Made by a program: the position numbers and the translations under genes. From the NCBI RefSeq assembly GCF_021655095.1, contig NZ_PPXW01000001.1, positions 2,123,859 to 2,187,858 of the forward strand: a stretch of 64,000 nt of DNA. The letters are read 5' to 3'. Shown here piece after piece: positions 10,101 through 19,019 of this stretch. The stretch is from Clostridium sp. Cult1 (GTDB lineage: Bacteria; Bacillota; Clostridia; Tissierellales; Tepidimicrobiaceae). Below the pieces are notes generated by a model. The model was not told the DNA's origin and did no database searches. It saw only the letters and a program-made list of their open reading frames with translations. Each line of letters begins with the position of its first letter. The stretch's first letter is position 1.

Positions 10101-10814
10101 ATGCAAAGAACTAAGAATACTAAAGATAAGATTAAAGAAGCTATGATAACAGGGTTACCCATAGTTATAGGGTATTTTCCAATAGCAATGGCATTTGGAT
10201 TATTATCTAAGAATATTTCTATTTCTTTTAGGGATACAAGCCTATTATCAATGATGGTTTATGCTGGAGCTAGCCAATTTATGGCTTTAGATTTGATAGG
10301 CGCAGGAGTAACAGCAGCCAATATAATTCTTGCAACATTTTTATTAAACCTTAGACATATGATGATGTCAGCATCTTTAGCAGTAGAATTTAAGAATATT
10401 CCTAGGAAGTTTTTGCCTATTGTAGCCTTTGGAATTACTGATGAAACCTTTTCGGTAATTTCTTTTAACAAAGAGAAAGTCACCTTACCTTTTGTACTTA
10501 TGATAAATATATTGGCCTATTGTTCTTGGGTTTTAGGAACTATGGTTGGATATGCAGTAGGAGAGATATTGCCCGTTACTTTACAATCAAGTTTAAGTAT
10601 AGGACTATATGCTATGTTTGCTGCTCTACTGTTTCCAGAAATGAAAAAATCAAAGAATATTTTATTTTTATCTATAATATCTGCATTAATATATATAATG
10701 ATATTTTACTTGAATATATTTACATCAGGTTGGGATATAATTTTCGGTATAATTTTGTCCTCCATTTTAGGAGTAGCATTCTTTAGTAAAAGTAATGAGG
10801 AGAGAGAAAATTGA
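10101..10814 (+). CDS. azlC: AzlC family branched-chain amino acid exporter, large subunit
   Basis: A 237-aa membrane protein with about seven helices. AzlC motifs are visible: GLPIVIGYFPIAMAFGLL near the start, MMVYAGASQFMAL and LLNLRHMMMSASLA. AzlC and AzlD form a two-component exporter; in Bacillus the pair gives resistance to a leucine analogue. The downstream partner overlaps it by 4 bp. Export of branched-chain amino acids would suit an organism that ferments peptides, but the substrate here is not proven. Confidence 0.92.
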   Translation: MQRTKNTKDKIKEAMITGLPIVIGYFPIAMAFGLLSKNISISFRDTSLLSMMVYAGASQFMALDLIGAGVTAANIILATFLLNLRHMMMSASLAVEFKNIPRKFLPIVAFGITDETFSVISFNKEKVTLPFVLMINILAYCSWVLGTMVGYAVGEILPVTLQSSLSIGLYAMFAALLFPEMKKSKNILFLSIISALIYIMIFYLNIFTSGWDIIFGIILSSILGVAFFSKSNEEREN

Positions 10815-11125
10815 CAAACTATTTTTTATTGATATTAGGAATGGGTTTTGTTACTTACTTACCTAGATTAATTCCTTTCATTGCACTTAATGATAGTAAA
10901 ATAAATAAAAATGTAAAGGAATTTTTGAGCTATATACCCTATACTTCATTGAGTATATTAATAATTAGGGGTATTATGACAGCAGGGAACGGAATGAAAA
11001 TTGCTACTATAGCGGGTATAGGTATTGCTGGAGTTTTGTCCTATATTAAAGGGAATTTAGTATTATCTGTATTGGTAGGAATACTATTATCTTTTGTGAT
11101 AATAAACACTTCTATAATTATATAA
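10811..11125 (+). CDS. azlD: AzlD family branched-chain amino acid exporter, small subunit
   Basis: A 104-aa, four-helix partner of AzlC, with family motifs GMGFVTYLPRLIPF and FLSYIPYTSLSIL. TTG 10811 overlaps the azlC stop (TTGA), typical of coupled translation. Ends at a shared bidirectional terminator facing the alanine dehydrogenase gene. Confidence 0.9.
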   Translation: MTNYFLLILGMGFVTYLPRLIPFIALNDSKINKNVKEFLSYIPYTSLSILIIRGIMTAGNGMKIATIAGIGIAGVLSYIKGNLVLSVLVGILLSFVIINTSIII

Positions 11126-11159
11126 AACCCATCTTGGGAACTCTCCCAAGATGGGTTTT
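11124..11159. terminator. Bidirectional terminator between azlD and ald
   Basis: Perfect 16-bp stem (11124-11139 with 11144-11159) with loop ACTC and A/T tracts on both sides, so it can end both the azlCD transcript and the converging ald transcript. Confidence 0.92.
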
Positions 11160-11170
11160 AATACTTTATC

Positions 11171-12289
11171 TTACATACCCAATACTTCTTCTACAGGAGT
11201 ATAAGGCATATTGAATGCTTCTGCTACTGATTTATAAACGATTTTTCCATCTAATACATTAGCACCTTTTCTTAATGGCTCTTCATCAATAAGTGCTTGT
11301 TTCCATCCCTTATTAGCTATTCTAACTGCATAAGGAAGAGTAACATTTGTTAGAGCTAATGTTGAAGTTCTTGGAACTGCCCCAGGAATATTTGCAACAG
11401 CATAATGAACTACATCATGTTTCATAAATATAGGATCAGCATGGGTTGTTGGATGTGTAGTTTCCATACATCCACCTTGGTCAATAGCTACGTCTACTAG
11501 AACACTACCCGGTTCCATTAGTTTTACCATTTCCTCAGTAACCAATTTTGGCGCTTTAGCTCCTGGAATTAATACAGCTCCTACCACTAAGTCGGCAGTT
11601 TTAATGGCTTGAGTTAAGTTATAATTATTGGAATACAAGGTTTCTAATCTTCCCATGAAAACTTCACCTAAATAACGAAGTCTGTCTACATTTATATCAA
11701 GCACTGTAACTCTGGCACCAAGACCAATTGCTCTTCTAATAGCACCAGTACCTACAATACCTGCACCTACAACAACTACATGAGCAGGAGGTACTCCTGG
11801 AACGCCATCTATTAATAGGCCTTTTCCACCTCGAGTCTTTTCTAAGTAAATAGATCCTTGTTGAACTGCCATTCGACCAGCAACCTCACTCATAGGAGTA
11901 AGAAGTGGAAGGGATCTATCTGGGTTTTGAACTGTTTCATAGGCAATAGCAACAGCTCCTGAATCTACTAAAGCTTTAGTTAATTCTTCCTCAGCAGCTA
12001 AGTGTAAGTAAGTAAATATGATAAGATCTTTTCTAAAGTATTTGTACTCTGATTTTAGAGGTTCTTTAACTTTCATTATCATATCTGCTTGTTCCCATAC
12101 TTTGGAAGCTTCAGGTAGGATTTCTGCTCCTAATTCTGAATATTCTTCATCAGAAAAACCTGCTCCCATTCCTGCGTTAGTCTCAACTATAACTTTATGT
12201 CCGGCCCTAACTAGTGCGTCTACGCCAGCAGGTGTAAGAGCTACTCTGTTTTCTTGTTCCTTTATTTCCTTTGGTACTCCAACAATCAT
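11171..12289 (-). CDS. ald: Alanine dehydrogenase
   Basis: NAD-dependent L-alanine dehydrogenase of 372 aa, interconverting alanine with pyruvate, NADH and ammonium. It starts [20 protein letters not shown] and has substrate-site Lys and His in [10 protein letters not shown] and FTYLHLAAE, a Rossmann motif [12 protein letters not shown] and the C-terminal [18 protein letters not shown] lies just upstream of the ATG. It probably serves amino-acid fermentation by releasing or fixing ammonia. It is a single gene converging on azlD. Confidence 0.97.
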   Translation of the reverse strand: MIVGVPKEIKEQENRVALTPAGVDALVRAGHKVIVETNAGMGAGFSDEEYSELGAEILPEASKVWEQADMIMKVKEPLKSEYKYFRKDLIIFTYLHLAAEEELTKALVDSGAVAIAYETVQNPDRSLPLLTPMSEVAGRMAVQQGSIYLEKTRGGKGLLIDGVPGVPPAHVVVVGAGIVGTGAIRRAIGLGARVTVLDINVDRLRYLGEVFMGRLETLYSNNYNLTQAIKTADLVVGAVLIPGAKAPKLVTEEMVKLMEPGSVLVDVAIDQGGCMETTHPTTHADPIFMKHDVVHYAVANIPGAVPRTSTLALTNVTLPYAVRIANKGWKQALIDEEPLRKGANVLDGKIVYKSVAEAFNMPYTPVEEVLGM

Positions 12290-12556
12290 TGATTCATTCC
12301 TCCTTAATAAAATAATTGATTTGTTGAATTATATTTTATCATATTTTGAAAAGGTTTGCACGGATTTAAATTTTGAGACGACTTGTGAAATTATCAACAA
12401 TAATTAATAGTTTAAATTACTAATATAGATTATCTTATATAATTTGCTTAAGATATATAATTAAGTAGTAGTTATTGCTAATTATTTTTGGTAGTATAAA
12501 TATATAGAGAAATGTTTATATAATCTATAAGTTTATAAAATATAAGAGGTGAGATT

Positions 12557-13720
12557 ATGAAAGTTAATTGGAATACTAAATACACTACAATTGCAGTATA
12601 TTCATTTATTGTAGCAGTCTTAAGTACTATATTTTACTTAATAGCTTCAGAAGTAAATTTATTTAAAATACAAGTTAGCAAATACATAAATACATTGCAA
12701 CCAATTATTATAGGTTTTGTAATGGCTTATATATTTAATTTTATACTTGAATTTTTTGAACAGTGCATCTTAGATAAAATTTTTTTCAAAATAAACAATA
12801 GAAAGTTTAAAAGAATAATAGGAATTATATTAACTTATTTTACAGTATTTCTATTATTATATCTTTTTCTAAATTTTGTATTACCTCAATTATTATCATC
12901 AATTATCGGATTGGTAAATGATATCCCAGATTATTTTATGGCTGTAAATAAAAAGATCAATGATCTTACTAATGAATTTCAAATCCAGGAAGAATACTAT
13001 GAAATTTTATTAGTCAAGTGGAATGAATTTGTGGATTATATATTAAGATTTGCCACAGATTTAATACCTAAAATAGGTAATTTAACAAAAAATATTCTCT
13101 CTAGTATTTGGAACATAGTATTAGGGGTCATTGTTTCCATTTACTTACTACTAGATAAGGAAAAGTTCAAAGCGTTAAGTAAAAAGATTACTATTTCTAT
13201 TTTTTCTGAGAAGAATGCTAATAGAGTAATGGAATTAGTACGGAGAAGTGATAGTATATTTGGAAGGTTTCTAAGTGGGAAGATATTGGATTCTCTTATT
13301 ATTGGGATATTGACATTTATAATATTAAGAATTGCTAAAATACCTTATGCAACCTTGGTATCTTTTATAGTTGGAATAACCAATATTATACCTTTTTTCG
13401 GTCCTTTTATTGGAGCTATACCTTCTTTCTTTATAATATTATTCGTTTCACCTATAAAGGCCCTTTGGTTCTTAATTATTATATTAATAATTCAGCAGAT
13501 TGATGGAAATATCATTGGGCCTAAAATATTAGGAGATTCATTAGGTATATCAGCTTTTTGGATACTTTTTTCATTACTTGTAGCAGGAAAGATATTTGGA
13601 TTTGTCGGGCTTGTAATCGGTGTACCTTTATTCGTATTTATTTATTCTATAATAAAGGATATAGTAGAATATAGATTGAATAAAAAGGGATTACCAAAGG
13701 ATACGAAAGAATATTATTAG
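12557..13720 (+). CDS. AI-2E family transporter (PerM/YhhT-like)
   Basis: A 387-aa polytopic membrane protein with N-terminal helices, a middle soluble stretch and C-terminal helix bundle. Diagnostic are GKILDSLIIGILTFIILRI, the ITNIIPFFGPFIGAIP motif and QQIDGNIIGPKILGDSLGIS. The family name comes from one autoinducer-2 exporter; most members have other or unknown substrates (some are Na+/H+ antiporters). AGAGGTGAG precedes the ATG. It stands alone and is followed by a terminator. Confidence 0.9.
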   Translation: MKVNWNTKYTTIAVYSFIVAVLSTIFYLIASEVNLFKIQVSKYINTLQPIIIGFVMAYIFNFILEFFEQCILDKIFFKINNRKFKRIIGIILTYFTVFLLLYLFLNFVLPQLLSSIIGLVNDIPDYFMAVNKKINDLTNEFQIQEEYYEILLVKWNEFVDYILRFATDLIPKIGNLTKNILSSIWNIVLGVIVSIYLLLDKEKFKALSKKITISIFSEKNANRVMELVRRSDSIFGRFLSGKILDSLIIGILTFIILRIAKIPYATLVSFIVGITNIIPFFGPFIGAIPSFFIILFVSPIKALWFLIIILIIQQIDGNIIGPKILGDSLGISAFWILFSLLVAGKIFGFVGLVIGVPLFVFIYSIIKDIVEYRLNKKGLPKDTKEYY

Positions 13721-13828
13721 AATCATATTTAAAAACAACATCGGTTATATAAAGAACCCATGATAAGATTAGTATAATAATAAAATGGGAAAAGGGATTT
13801 TATGTTAAATAGATTTTTTTAGAATAAA

Positions 13829-13873
13829 GGGATAGATTAAGGACAAAAAACCGAAATCTATCTCTTTTAATTT
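13829..13873 (+). terminator. Terminator after the AI-2E family gene
   Basis: Stem GGGATAGATT (13829-13838) with AATCTATCTC (13855-13864), one mismatch, then TTTTAATTTTTT. A TATAAT at 13773-13778 between the gene and this hairpin could drive a short RNA of about 90 bases; there is no matching -35. Confidence 0.65.
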
Positions 13874-13894
13874 TTTAAAATATTTTTGTGTTTT

Positions 13895-13924
13895 TGCAGT
13901 ATTTTTATTTATAGTTCCGTTATA
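13895..13924 (+). promoter_or_regulatory. Putative ECF sigma promoter of the papain-like gene
   Basis: TGCAGTA (13895-13901), 16-base spacer, CGTTATA (13918-13924). The same arrangement recurs before the sigma gene at 14591. The -10 CGT core and 16-base spacing are typical of ECF-dependent promoters. Confidence 0.6.
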
Positions 13925-13967
13925 ATTAATAGTTATAAAAACATTATGACATTAGAGGTGGATGAAA

Positions 13968-14528
13968 ATGACAAAAAATCATGTAATATATATTTTACTT
14001 ACCCATAGTGGCTCTTTATTATCAAAATGTATCAATATATATACAAAAGAACCATATACCCATGTTTCCATTGCATTGGATACTAACCTTGAGGAATTAT
14101 ATAGTTTTGGCAGACTAAATCCTTACAATCCGATATTAGCTGGCTTTGTAAAAGAAGACATAGTTAACGGAACTTATTCAAGATTCCCAGAGACAAGATG
14201 TGCACTGTACTCTTATAATATAAATGATGTTCAATATAGGAAATTGAAAAATCAACTATATAAATTTAAGAAAAATGGGGACAAGTATAGTTATAATCTA
14301 TTAGGATTATTTGGTGTAATATTTAACTTTCCAATAGAAAGAAAATATAATTATTTTTGTTCTCAATTTGTAGCTACTCTATTAAATAATAGTGGGATAT
14401 ATCTATTCAATAAGCCACCAGCTCTAGTATCTCCTAGGGATTTTAGGAAGTGTAAAGAGTTAAATTTAATTTATGAAGGACGATTAAGAAGATATAAAAG
14501 AATGGAATCATATTATCAAGTTTATTAG
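13968..14528 (+). CDS. Permuted papain-like (YiiX/NlpC-P60-related) hydrolase
   Basis: About 186 aa without a signal peptide. The order His in PYTHVSIALD first and Cys in YFCSQFVATLL later is that of the circularly permuted NlpC/P60 (YiiX/YebB-like) papain-fold family, whose members cleave amide or acyl bonds in lipids or cell-wall material. ATG 13968 is preferred over ATG 13962, since GAGGTG (13955-13960) is only one base from the latter. The promoter matches that of the ECF sigma gene downstream, so it is probably part of that envelope-stress regulon. Substrate unknown. Confidence 0.72.
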   Translation: MTKNHVIYILLTHSGSLLSKCINIYTKEPYTHVSIALDTNLEELYSFGRLNPYNPILAGFVKEDIVNGTYSRFPETRCALYSYNINDVQYRKLKNQLYKFKKNGDKYSYNLLGLFGVIFNFPIERKYNYFCSQFVATLLNNSGIYLFNKPPALVSPRDFRKCKELNLIYEGRLRRYKRMESYYQVY

Positions 14529-14533
14529 TTTTT

Positions 14534-14563
14534 TGCAGTACTTTTATTTTTTGTTTCGTTTAT
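14534..14563 (+). promoter_or_regulatory. Putative autoregulated ECF sigma promoter
   Basis: TGCAGTA (14534-14540), 16-base spacer, CGTTTAT (14557-14563). It matches the element at 13895 closely, including the T-rich spacer, and lies 27 bp before the sigma gene. Confidence 0.6.
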
Positions 14564-14590
14564 ATTAGTAGATAGGAAAGGAGGGGAGGT

Positions 14591-15157
14591 ATGGATTTAG
14601 ATAAAGAGCTGATAGAAGAGACTCTATCTGGTAATAATAATGCATTTGAAAAAATAGTAGACAAATACAAAGGATATATATTTGCTATCATATTAAACTT
14701 TATTAAAGATCATAATGAAGCAGAAAACATAGCTCAAGAAGTCTTTCTCCAAATCTATATATCCCTTCCAGAATATAAATTTGACAATTTTAAAGGATGG
14801 ATTGGTAGAATTGCTGCAAATAAATCCATAGATTGGAAAAGAAAAAAGAAAGCTAAGTTCAATGAACAGGTAATGGAAAATACAGAAATAGTAATAGGTG
14901 GAGAAAGTCTATCCCATTATAAAACACCAGAGGATATTTTAGTAGAAAAGGAAAATCAGGAAAAAATCCATCGAATCTGTAAAACACTACCTAAAATATA
15001 TAAAGAAGTAATAATTAAGTTTTATTTTGAGGAAAAATCCTATGAAGAAATTGCAAAAGAAGAAGGGACTACCGTAAAGACTATAGCCTCAAGGCTTTAT
15101 CGGGGGCGTAATCTATTAAGAGAGAAATGGAGGGAGGAAGACGATGAAACATTATGA
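14591..15157 (+). CDS. ECF RNA polymerase sigma factor
   Basis: Sigma-70 family protein of 188 aa with only region 2 (NAFEKIVDKYKGYIFAII, then AENIAQEVFLQIY, about 16-60) and region 4 (SYEEIAKEEGTTVKTIASRLYRGR, about 150-178), as in SigW/SigX-type ECF factors. A zinc-finger anti-sigma gene overlaps it by 14 bp, and two membrane-protein genes follow. Strong AGGAGGGGAGG ribosome site. It probably responds to envelope damage and drives its own operon and the papain-like gene through TGCAGTA-N16-CGTT promoters. Confidence 0.93.
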   Translation: MDLDKELIEETLSGNNNAFEKIVDKYKGYIFAIILNFIKDHNEAENIAQEVFLQIYISLPEYKFDNFKGWIGRIAANKSIDWKRKKKAKFNEQVMENTEIVIGGESLSHYKTPEDILVEKENQEKIHRICKTLPKIYKEVIIKFYFEEKSYEEIAKEEGTTVKTIASRLYRGRNLLREKWREEDDETL

Positions 15158-15632
15158 TGATATAGAATGGATTTTCTATAAAGAAAAGATTCTTTCAGAT
15201 GAAAAACAAATTGAAATGGAAGAACATTTATATACATGTGATATATGTATGGAGATTTTTCTTTCCCTCATAGATGAACAAGAAGTAGATAAAGCAAAAG
15301 ATTCCATTTCGGAAAACTTTACGGCTGATTTAATGGCTAGTATTGAAAATATACCATATAAACCAAAAAATATAGTGAAAAAATCTAATACTAGGTTTAA
15401 AGATATCTTCGTATATTATGCAGCAGTAGCTTCTGTAGCTATAGTTTTGACTTTGGGAGGATTTTATAGTGGATTAGTAGACATGGTTCCTCAAATTGGG
15501 GAATCAACTGTAGAAAGAAATAATATTAATGCGCCAAATATAGTAGCTAATGTATCTGGAAAAATTGTAAACAAAACATCTAATTTTATCAATAGTTTTG
15601 AAATATCTAATCGCAAGGAGGATTTAAAATGA
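15144..15632 (+). CDS. Membrane anti-sigma factor (zinc-binding ZAS type)
   Basis: A 162-aa partner of the ECF sigma factor. The cytoplasmic N-terminus holds the ZAS zinc motif H28-x3-C32-x2-C35 (HLYTCDIC), and one membrane helix (about 93-112, YYAAVASVAIVLTLGGF) leads to a short outside tail. It would hold the sigma factor at the membrane until a signal releases it. It overlaps the sigma gene at its 5' end and the next gene by 4 bp. Confidence 0.88.
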   Translation: MKHYDDIEWIFYKEKILSDEKQIEMEEHLYTCDICMEIFLSLIDEQEVDKAKDSISENFTADLMASIENIPYKPKNIVKKSNTRFKDIFVYYAAVASVAIVLTLGGFYSGLVDMVPQIGESTVERNNINAPNIVANVSGKIVNKTSNFINSFEISNRKEDLK

Positions 15633-16402
15633 AAGAAAAAAGTAAATTTATAACTTTTATGTTATCCTTTATACCTGGATTATCCCATTTTTATTTAGGT
15701 TTTGCTGATAGAGCCGTAATATTTTTAATGGTATTTTTTGGGGCAATAGTAGGTGTAACAGGTTTGTCATTCATTACGTATAATGATAATTTTTTCATAT
15801 TATTAATATTTGCTTTACCTGTCATATGGCTTATAGCATTGTTAGATGCTTTTTCCATAAGAAAGAGATTTGTCCTATCTCAGTACCAAGGTGAAGAAAA
15901 AGAAGTGGAAAACAAAGGCATAGATGAATTAAAACAATCAAATAAAAAAACTATTACAATGGCTCTATCTGTTATTCCTGGTGCAGGTCATATGTATCTA
16001 GGTTATCAGAAAAAGGGATTGGCAATAATGGGAGCCTTCTTTTTTACCATATTCTTTATGGGCTGGTTAGGTTTATCCTTATTCTTGTTTGTTTTACCTT
16101 TAATATGGTTTTATAGTTTCTTTGATGCATTACATTCTTTTAGTGAAGATGATGGCATTAAAAAAGAGGATAAGTTTGTTTTACCCAATATTAAATCCCA
16201 ATGGATAGGTTGGGGACTTATTTCAATAGGAATATTAATAGTTATAGAACGTATACTATATCCTTTAATTCCTGGTGAAATAAGGAACTATATCCAAACT
16301 TCAATAGTATCCATAATATTTATTGCTGGAGGCATTAAACTTTTAGGTAAGAGCAAGAAGGAAGAAGAGGAAGGTGAAGAGATATGCAAAAAAGACGAGT
16401 AG
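15629..16402 (+). CDS. Membrane protein with two TM2-like repeats
   Basis: A 257-aa protein with two internal repeats: FIPGLSHFYLGFADRAVIF near the start and VIPGAGHMYLGYQKKGLAI near 120, each PG-x3-H-x-YLG followed by hydrophobic pairs ending in a LDAF/FDAL turn. This resembles the TM2 fold. Further helices follow at the C-terminus. AAGGAGG precedes the ATG, which overlaps the anti-sigma stop. Likely an envelope-stress effector or sensor of this sigma operon; the exact role is unknown. Confidence 0.7.
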   Translation: MKEKSKFITFMLSFIPGLSHFYLGFADRAVIFLMVFFGAIVGVTGLSFITYNDNFFILLIFALPVIWLIALLDAFSIRKRFVLSQYQGEEKEVENKGIDELKQSNKKTITMALSVIPGAGHMYLGYQKKGLAIMGAFFFTIFFMGWLGLSLFLFVLPLIWFYSFFDALHSFSEDDGIKKEDKFVLPNIKSQWIGWGLISIGILIVIERILYPLIPGEIRNYIQTSIVSIIFIAGGIKLLGKSKKEEEEGEEICKKDE

Positions 16403-17298
16403 GAACTATTTCCATGGCAATGGTTTTAATTGCCTTTGGAATTTTAATATTCATCTCTCAAATAAGCAAAGTGTCAGCAGTTGAATTGGGAATGAAATTT
16501 TGGCCTGCTATACTGTTTTTAATTGGTGGAGAAATACTTTGGTATAGTTATAGATATAAAGAGGAAGACATAAAGATTAAATACGATATATTTAGCATAT
16601 TCATAGTATTGGTAATAGTTGGTGTAAACCTAGCAATCTATGGGCTTATTGAAACAGGAATGATGGATAAAATCAACTCTATGGTATGGGCTCAGACCTT
16701 TAGTTACCAAATACCTAATGAGGAAATTCAGATAAATGAAGATATTAAAAGAGTAATCATTAATCCTCCTAATTATTCTAATTTAACTCTTAGAACTGAA
16801 AAAGATAATAAAATATTATTAGCAGGTTCCTTAGATATTACAGCAGATAGTGAAGACAAGGCAAAGGAACTGTTAAGGAATGAATATATTAAAACCAATA
16901 GGTCTGGGGATACTTTATATATTTCATTTGTAGATAGATATATTCACGGCAATGGAATCAATAATGTTTATCCTCGTGATTTTAGCTTAATAATACCAGA
17001 AGATAGGGAGGTTGAAATCAACGGAGGTAATGATTTACAATTAATAGTAAATAATATTAAAAAAGATTGGGTTATAGATAATGTGAATAGGACTAAAATT
17101 AGATTGAAAAAGGCTACGGATGTAAAAATAATTGCCTCTGTAGATGAACGAGAAATACTGAGGGGAAATGTTAAGTGGAATATTATAGAAAATAAAGAAG
17201 ATTTTTTAAATATTAGAGGAGAATTAGCCTATGGGGAAGGGAATAGTAGGATAAATATCTTAAATTCTGATGAGATAGTTGTAGATGAAATAGAATAA
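16384..17298 (+). CDS. LiaF-like membrane protein with C-terminal beta-rich domain
   Basis: A 304-aa protein. The first 105 residues contain three membrane helices with the LiaI/LiaF-like pattern (VLIAFGILIFISQIS; GMKFWPAILFLIGGEILWY; IFIVLVIVGVNLAIYG). The rest is a soluble, strand-rich domain resembling adhesin or cell-wall-stress domains of LiaF/YvlB-type proteins. It overlaps the TM2-like gene by 19 bp and ends the operon. In Bacillus LiaF-type proteins act in cell-envelope stress sensing; that role is inferred here from context. Confidence 0.65.
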   Translation: MQKRRVGTISMAMVLIAFGILIFISQISKVSAVELGMKFWPAILFLIGGEILWYSYRYKEEDIKIKYDIFSIFIVLVIVGVNLAIYGLIETGMMDKINSMVWAQTFSYQIPNEEIQINEDIKRVIINPPNYSNLTLRTEKDNKILLAGSLDITADSEDKAKELLRNEYIKTNRSGDTLYISFVDRYIHGNGINNVYPRDFSLIIPEDREVEINGGNDLQLIVNNIKKDWVIDNVNRTKIRLKKATDVKIIASVDEREILRGNVKWNIIENKEDFLNIRGELAYGEGNSRINILNSDEIVVDEIE

Positions 17299-17322
17299 TA
17301 GATTATATAAAGTAGATTATAT

Positions 17323-17347
17323 AAAGGATGAAATTTCATCCTTTTTT
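17323..17347 (+). terminator. Terminator of the first ECF operon
   Basis: Stem AAAGGATGAA (17323-17332) with TTCATCCTTT (17335-17344), followed by a run of T. Confidence 0.8.
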
Positions 17348-17443
17348 ATTTTCTTTTTTATTTTGAAAGAGCAGCTTAGTGTAATGGATTTTGGGTTGAA
17401 TTTACCATATAATTAAAGAAAAAATACAATTTTTAAAAATGAT

Positions 17444-17469
17444 TGTAAGATAATTAGAGTTTCTGCGTC
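17444..17469 (+). promoter_or_regulatory. Putative ECF promoter of the second sigma gene
   Basis: TGTAAG (17444-17449), 16-base spacer, CGTC (17466-17469), 21 bp before the sigma start codon. The form TGTAA-N16-CGTC is a classic ECF promoter, different from the TGCAGTA type of the first sigma factor, so each is likely self-regulated. Confidence 0.6.
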
Positions 17470-17490
17470 CTATACATAGGAGGTGAAAAA

Positions 17491-17976
17491 GTGACCGAAC
17501 TAGAGAAATTATATAGAACTTATTTTGAGGATGTATATCTTTATATATTAAGTTTATCAAAAAATAGGCATATAGCTGAAGATATTACTTCTGAAGCTTT
17601 TATCAAAGCAATTGAGTCTATTGATACTTTTAGAGGAACTTGTGATATTAGAGTGTGGCTATGTCAAATTGCAAAGAACTGCTATTTTTCATATTTACGA
17701 AAAAATAAAAAGTTTACCTTTACAGATAAGGAATTAAAGAATGTAACTGAATTTAATATTGATCATTTAATTATTTCTAAAGAGAATTCAATGAAAGTTC
17801 ATGAAATTTTACATAAACTTAAGAATCCATATAAAGAAGTGTTTTCACTACGTGTCTTTAGCGAATTAAGTTTCAAACAAATAGGATCTTTGTTTGGAAA
17901 AACTGATAATTGGGCATGTGTCACTTATCACCGGGCTAGAAAGAAAATTCAAGAAGAAATGGAGGTTTATTTATGA
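17491..17976 (+). CDS. Second ECF RNA polymerase sigma factor
   Basis: A 161-aa ECF factor: region 2 (YRTYFEDVYLYILSLSKNRHIAEDITSEAF, about 8-37) and region 4 (SFKQIGSLFGKTDNWACVTYHRARKKI, about 126-152). GTG start with AGGAGGTGA 7 bases upstream. It overlaps its anti-sigma gene by 4 bp. The TDNWACVTYHRARKK recognition helix is that of a subgroup common in Bacillus and Clostridia that pairs with zf-HC2 membrane anti-sigmas. Confidence 0.93.
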   Translation: MTELEKLYRTYFEDVYLYILSLSKNRHIAEDITSEAFIKAIESIDTFRGTCDIRVWLCQIAKNCYFSYLRKNKKFTFTDKELKNVTEFNIDHLIISKENSMKVHEILHKLKNPYKEVFSLRVFSELSFKQIGSLFGKTDNWACVTYHRARKKIQEEMEVYL

Positions 17977-18872
17977 AAATTACATGTGATGTAATTGAAG
18001 ATTTATTGCCTTTATATGAAGAAGGGCTTGTAAGTGATGATACTCGAATTCTTGTAGAAGAACATCTTAATACATGTATAGAATGTAAAAAACAATTGGA
18101 AGCCATTCAAAACCCTAAGGAAATTCCAATGGACACTAATGTAGAGCCATTTAAAAGGATAGAAAGGAAGCTTTTTCAGGAGCGAATTCAAATAATTGCT
18201 TTAACTGTTGTATTAGTTTTGATAATTGTAATAATCTGTATGGCCTATCTTACAACTCCAAAATATCTGCCTTATTCTAGTGATATTATATATTTAACTG
18301 AATATGAGGACGGTAAAGTTATTATTGAATTTGATGATGAAGTAACTGGATATGATATTAACCGATATGTGGCAAGGAATAAGGAGGGTTATGTCTATCA
18401 TTTAACTACTTGGAACACTATTTGGAGCCAATATGTTTTTAAGAATAATGCACAAAATATAATATTGAATCCAGATGAGGAGGATGTTGTAGCAGTATAC
18501 TATTATTCCACTGATGGAACAGAGGATATTTTGATTTATGGAAAAGATTTACTCAAAGGTGGTGGTGTAGTTACTTTGCCCAGATTAGTTCTTGCATATT
18601 ATTTTTTGTTAGCCATATTACTGGCAATTTTCTTTGGGATTTTACTTTTTAGATATCGTAAGGAAGACAAAAGGAAATTTGTATTGGAAAAGTTTTTGTT
18701 ATTACCCATATCCTATATTATTGGACATTTTTGTATTAAAGGATTTACAACTTCTTCATACTCGGCACAACGTGATTTCTTTGCAATTTTATTGGTTATG
18801 ATTCCAATTTATTGTTTATTCTTGATTGCAATTAATTTTTATAGGAAAGCTTATAGGAAAGCGAAAAGATAA
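17973..18872 (+). CDS. Membrane anti-sigma factor, zf-HC2 type
   Basis: A 299-aa partner of the second ECF factor. The N-terminal zinc-binding motif is EEHLNTCIECKKQL (His-x3-Cys-x2-Cys, about 29-36), preceded by CDVIEDLLPLYEEGL, typical of this family. One helix (about 73-91) is followed by an extracellular domain (about 95-190) and three more helices at the C-terminus. It overlaps the sigma gene by 4 bp. The outside domain is the likely signal receiver. Confidence 0.85.
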   Translation: MKITCDVIEDLLPLYEEGLVSDDTRILVEEHLNTCIECKKQLEAIQNPKEIPMDTNVEPFKRIERKLFQERIQIIALTVVLVLIIVIICMAYLTTPKYLPYSSDIIYLTEYEDGKVIIEFDDEVTGYDINRYVARNKEGYVYHLTTWNTIWSQYVFKNNAQNIILNPDEEDVVAVYYYSTDGTEDILIYGKDLLKGGGVVTLPRLVLAYYFLLAILLAIFFGILLFRYRKEDKRKFVLEKFLLLPISYIIGHFCIKGFTTSSYSAQRDFFAILLVMIPIYCLFLIAINFYRKAYRKAKR

Positions 18873-19019
18873 TTAATTTTTGTGTAATAATAAACTTATA
18901 AAAAATGGAATCACTTATCATAATATAGATAAATTAAGTTGCAAATACTGAAAGCTTATTATAAAATTTTATTAAAACAGTTTTTCAAAAATATTTACTA
19001 TGATAATAAGAGGGATAAT

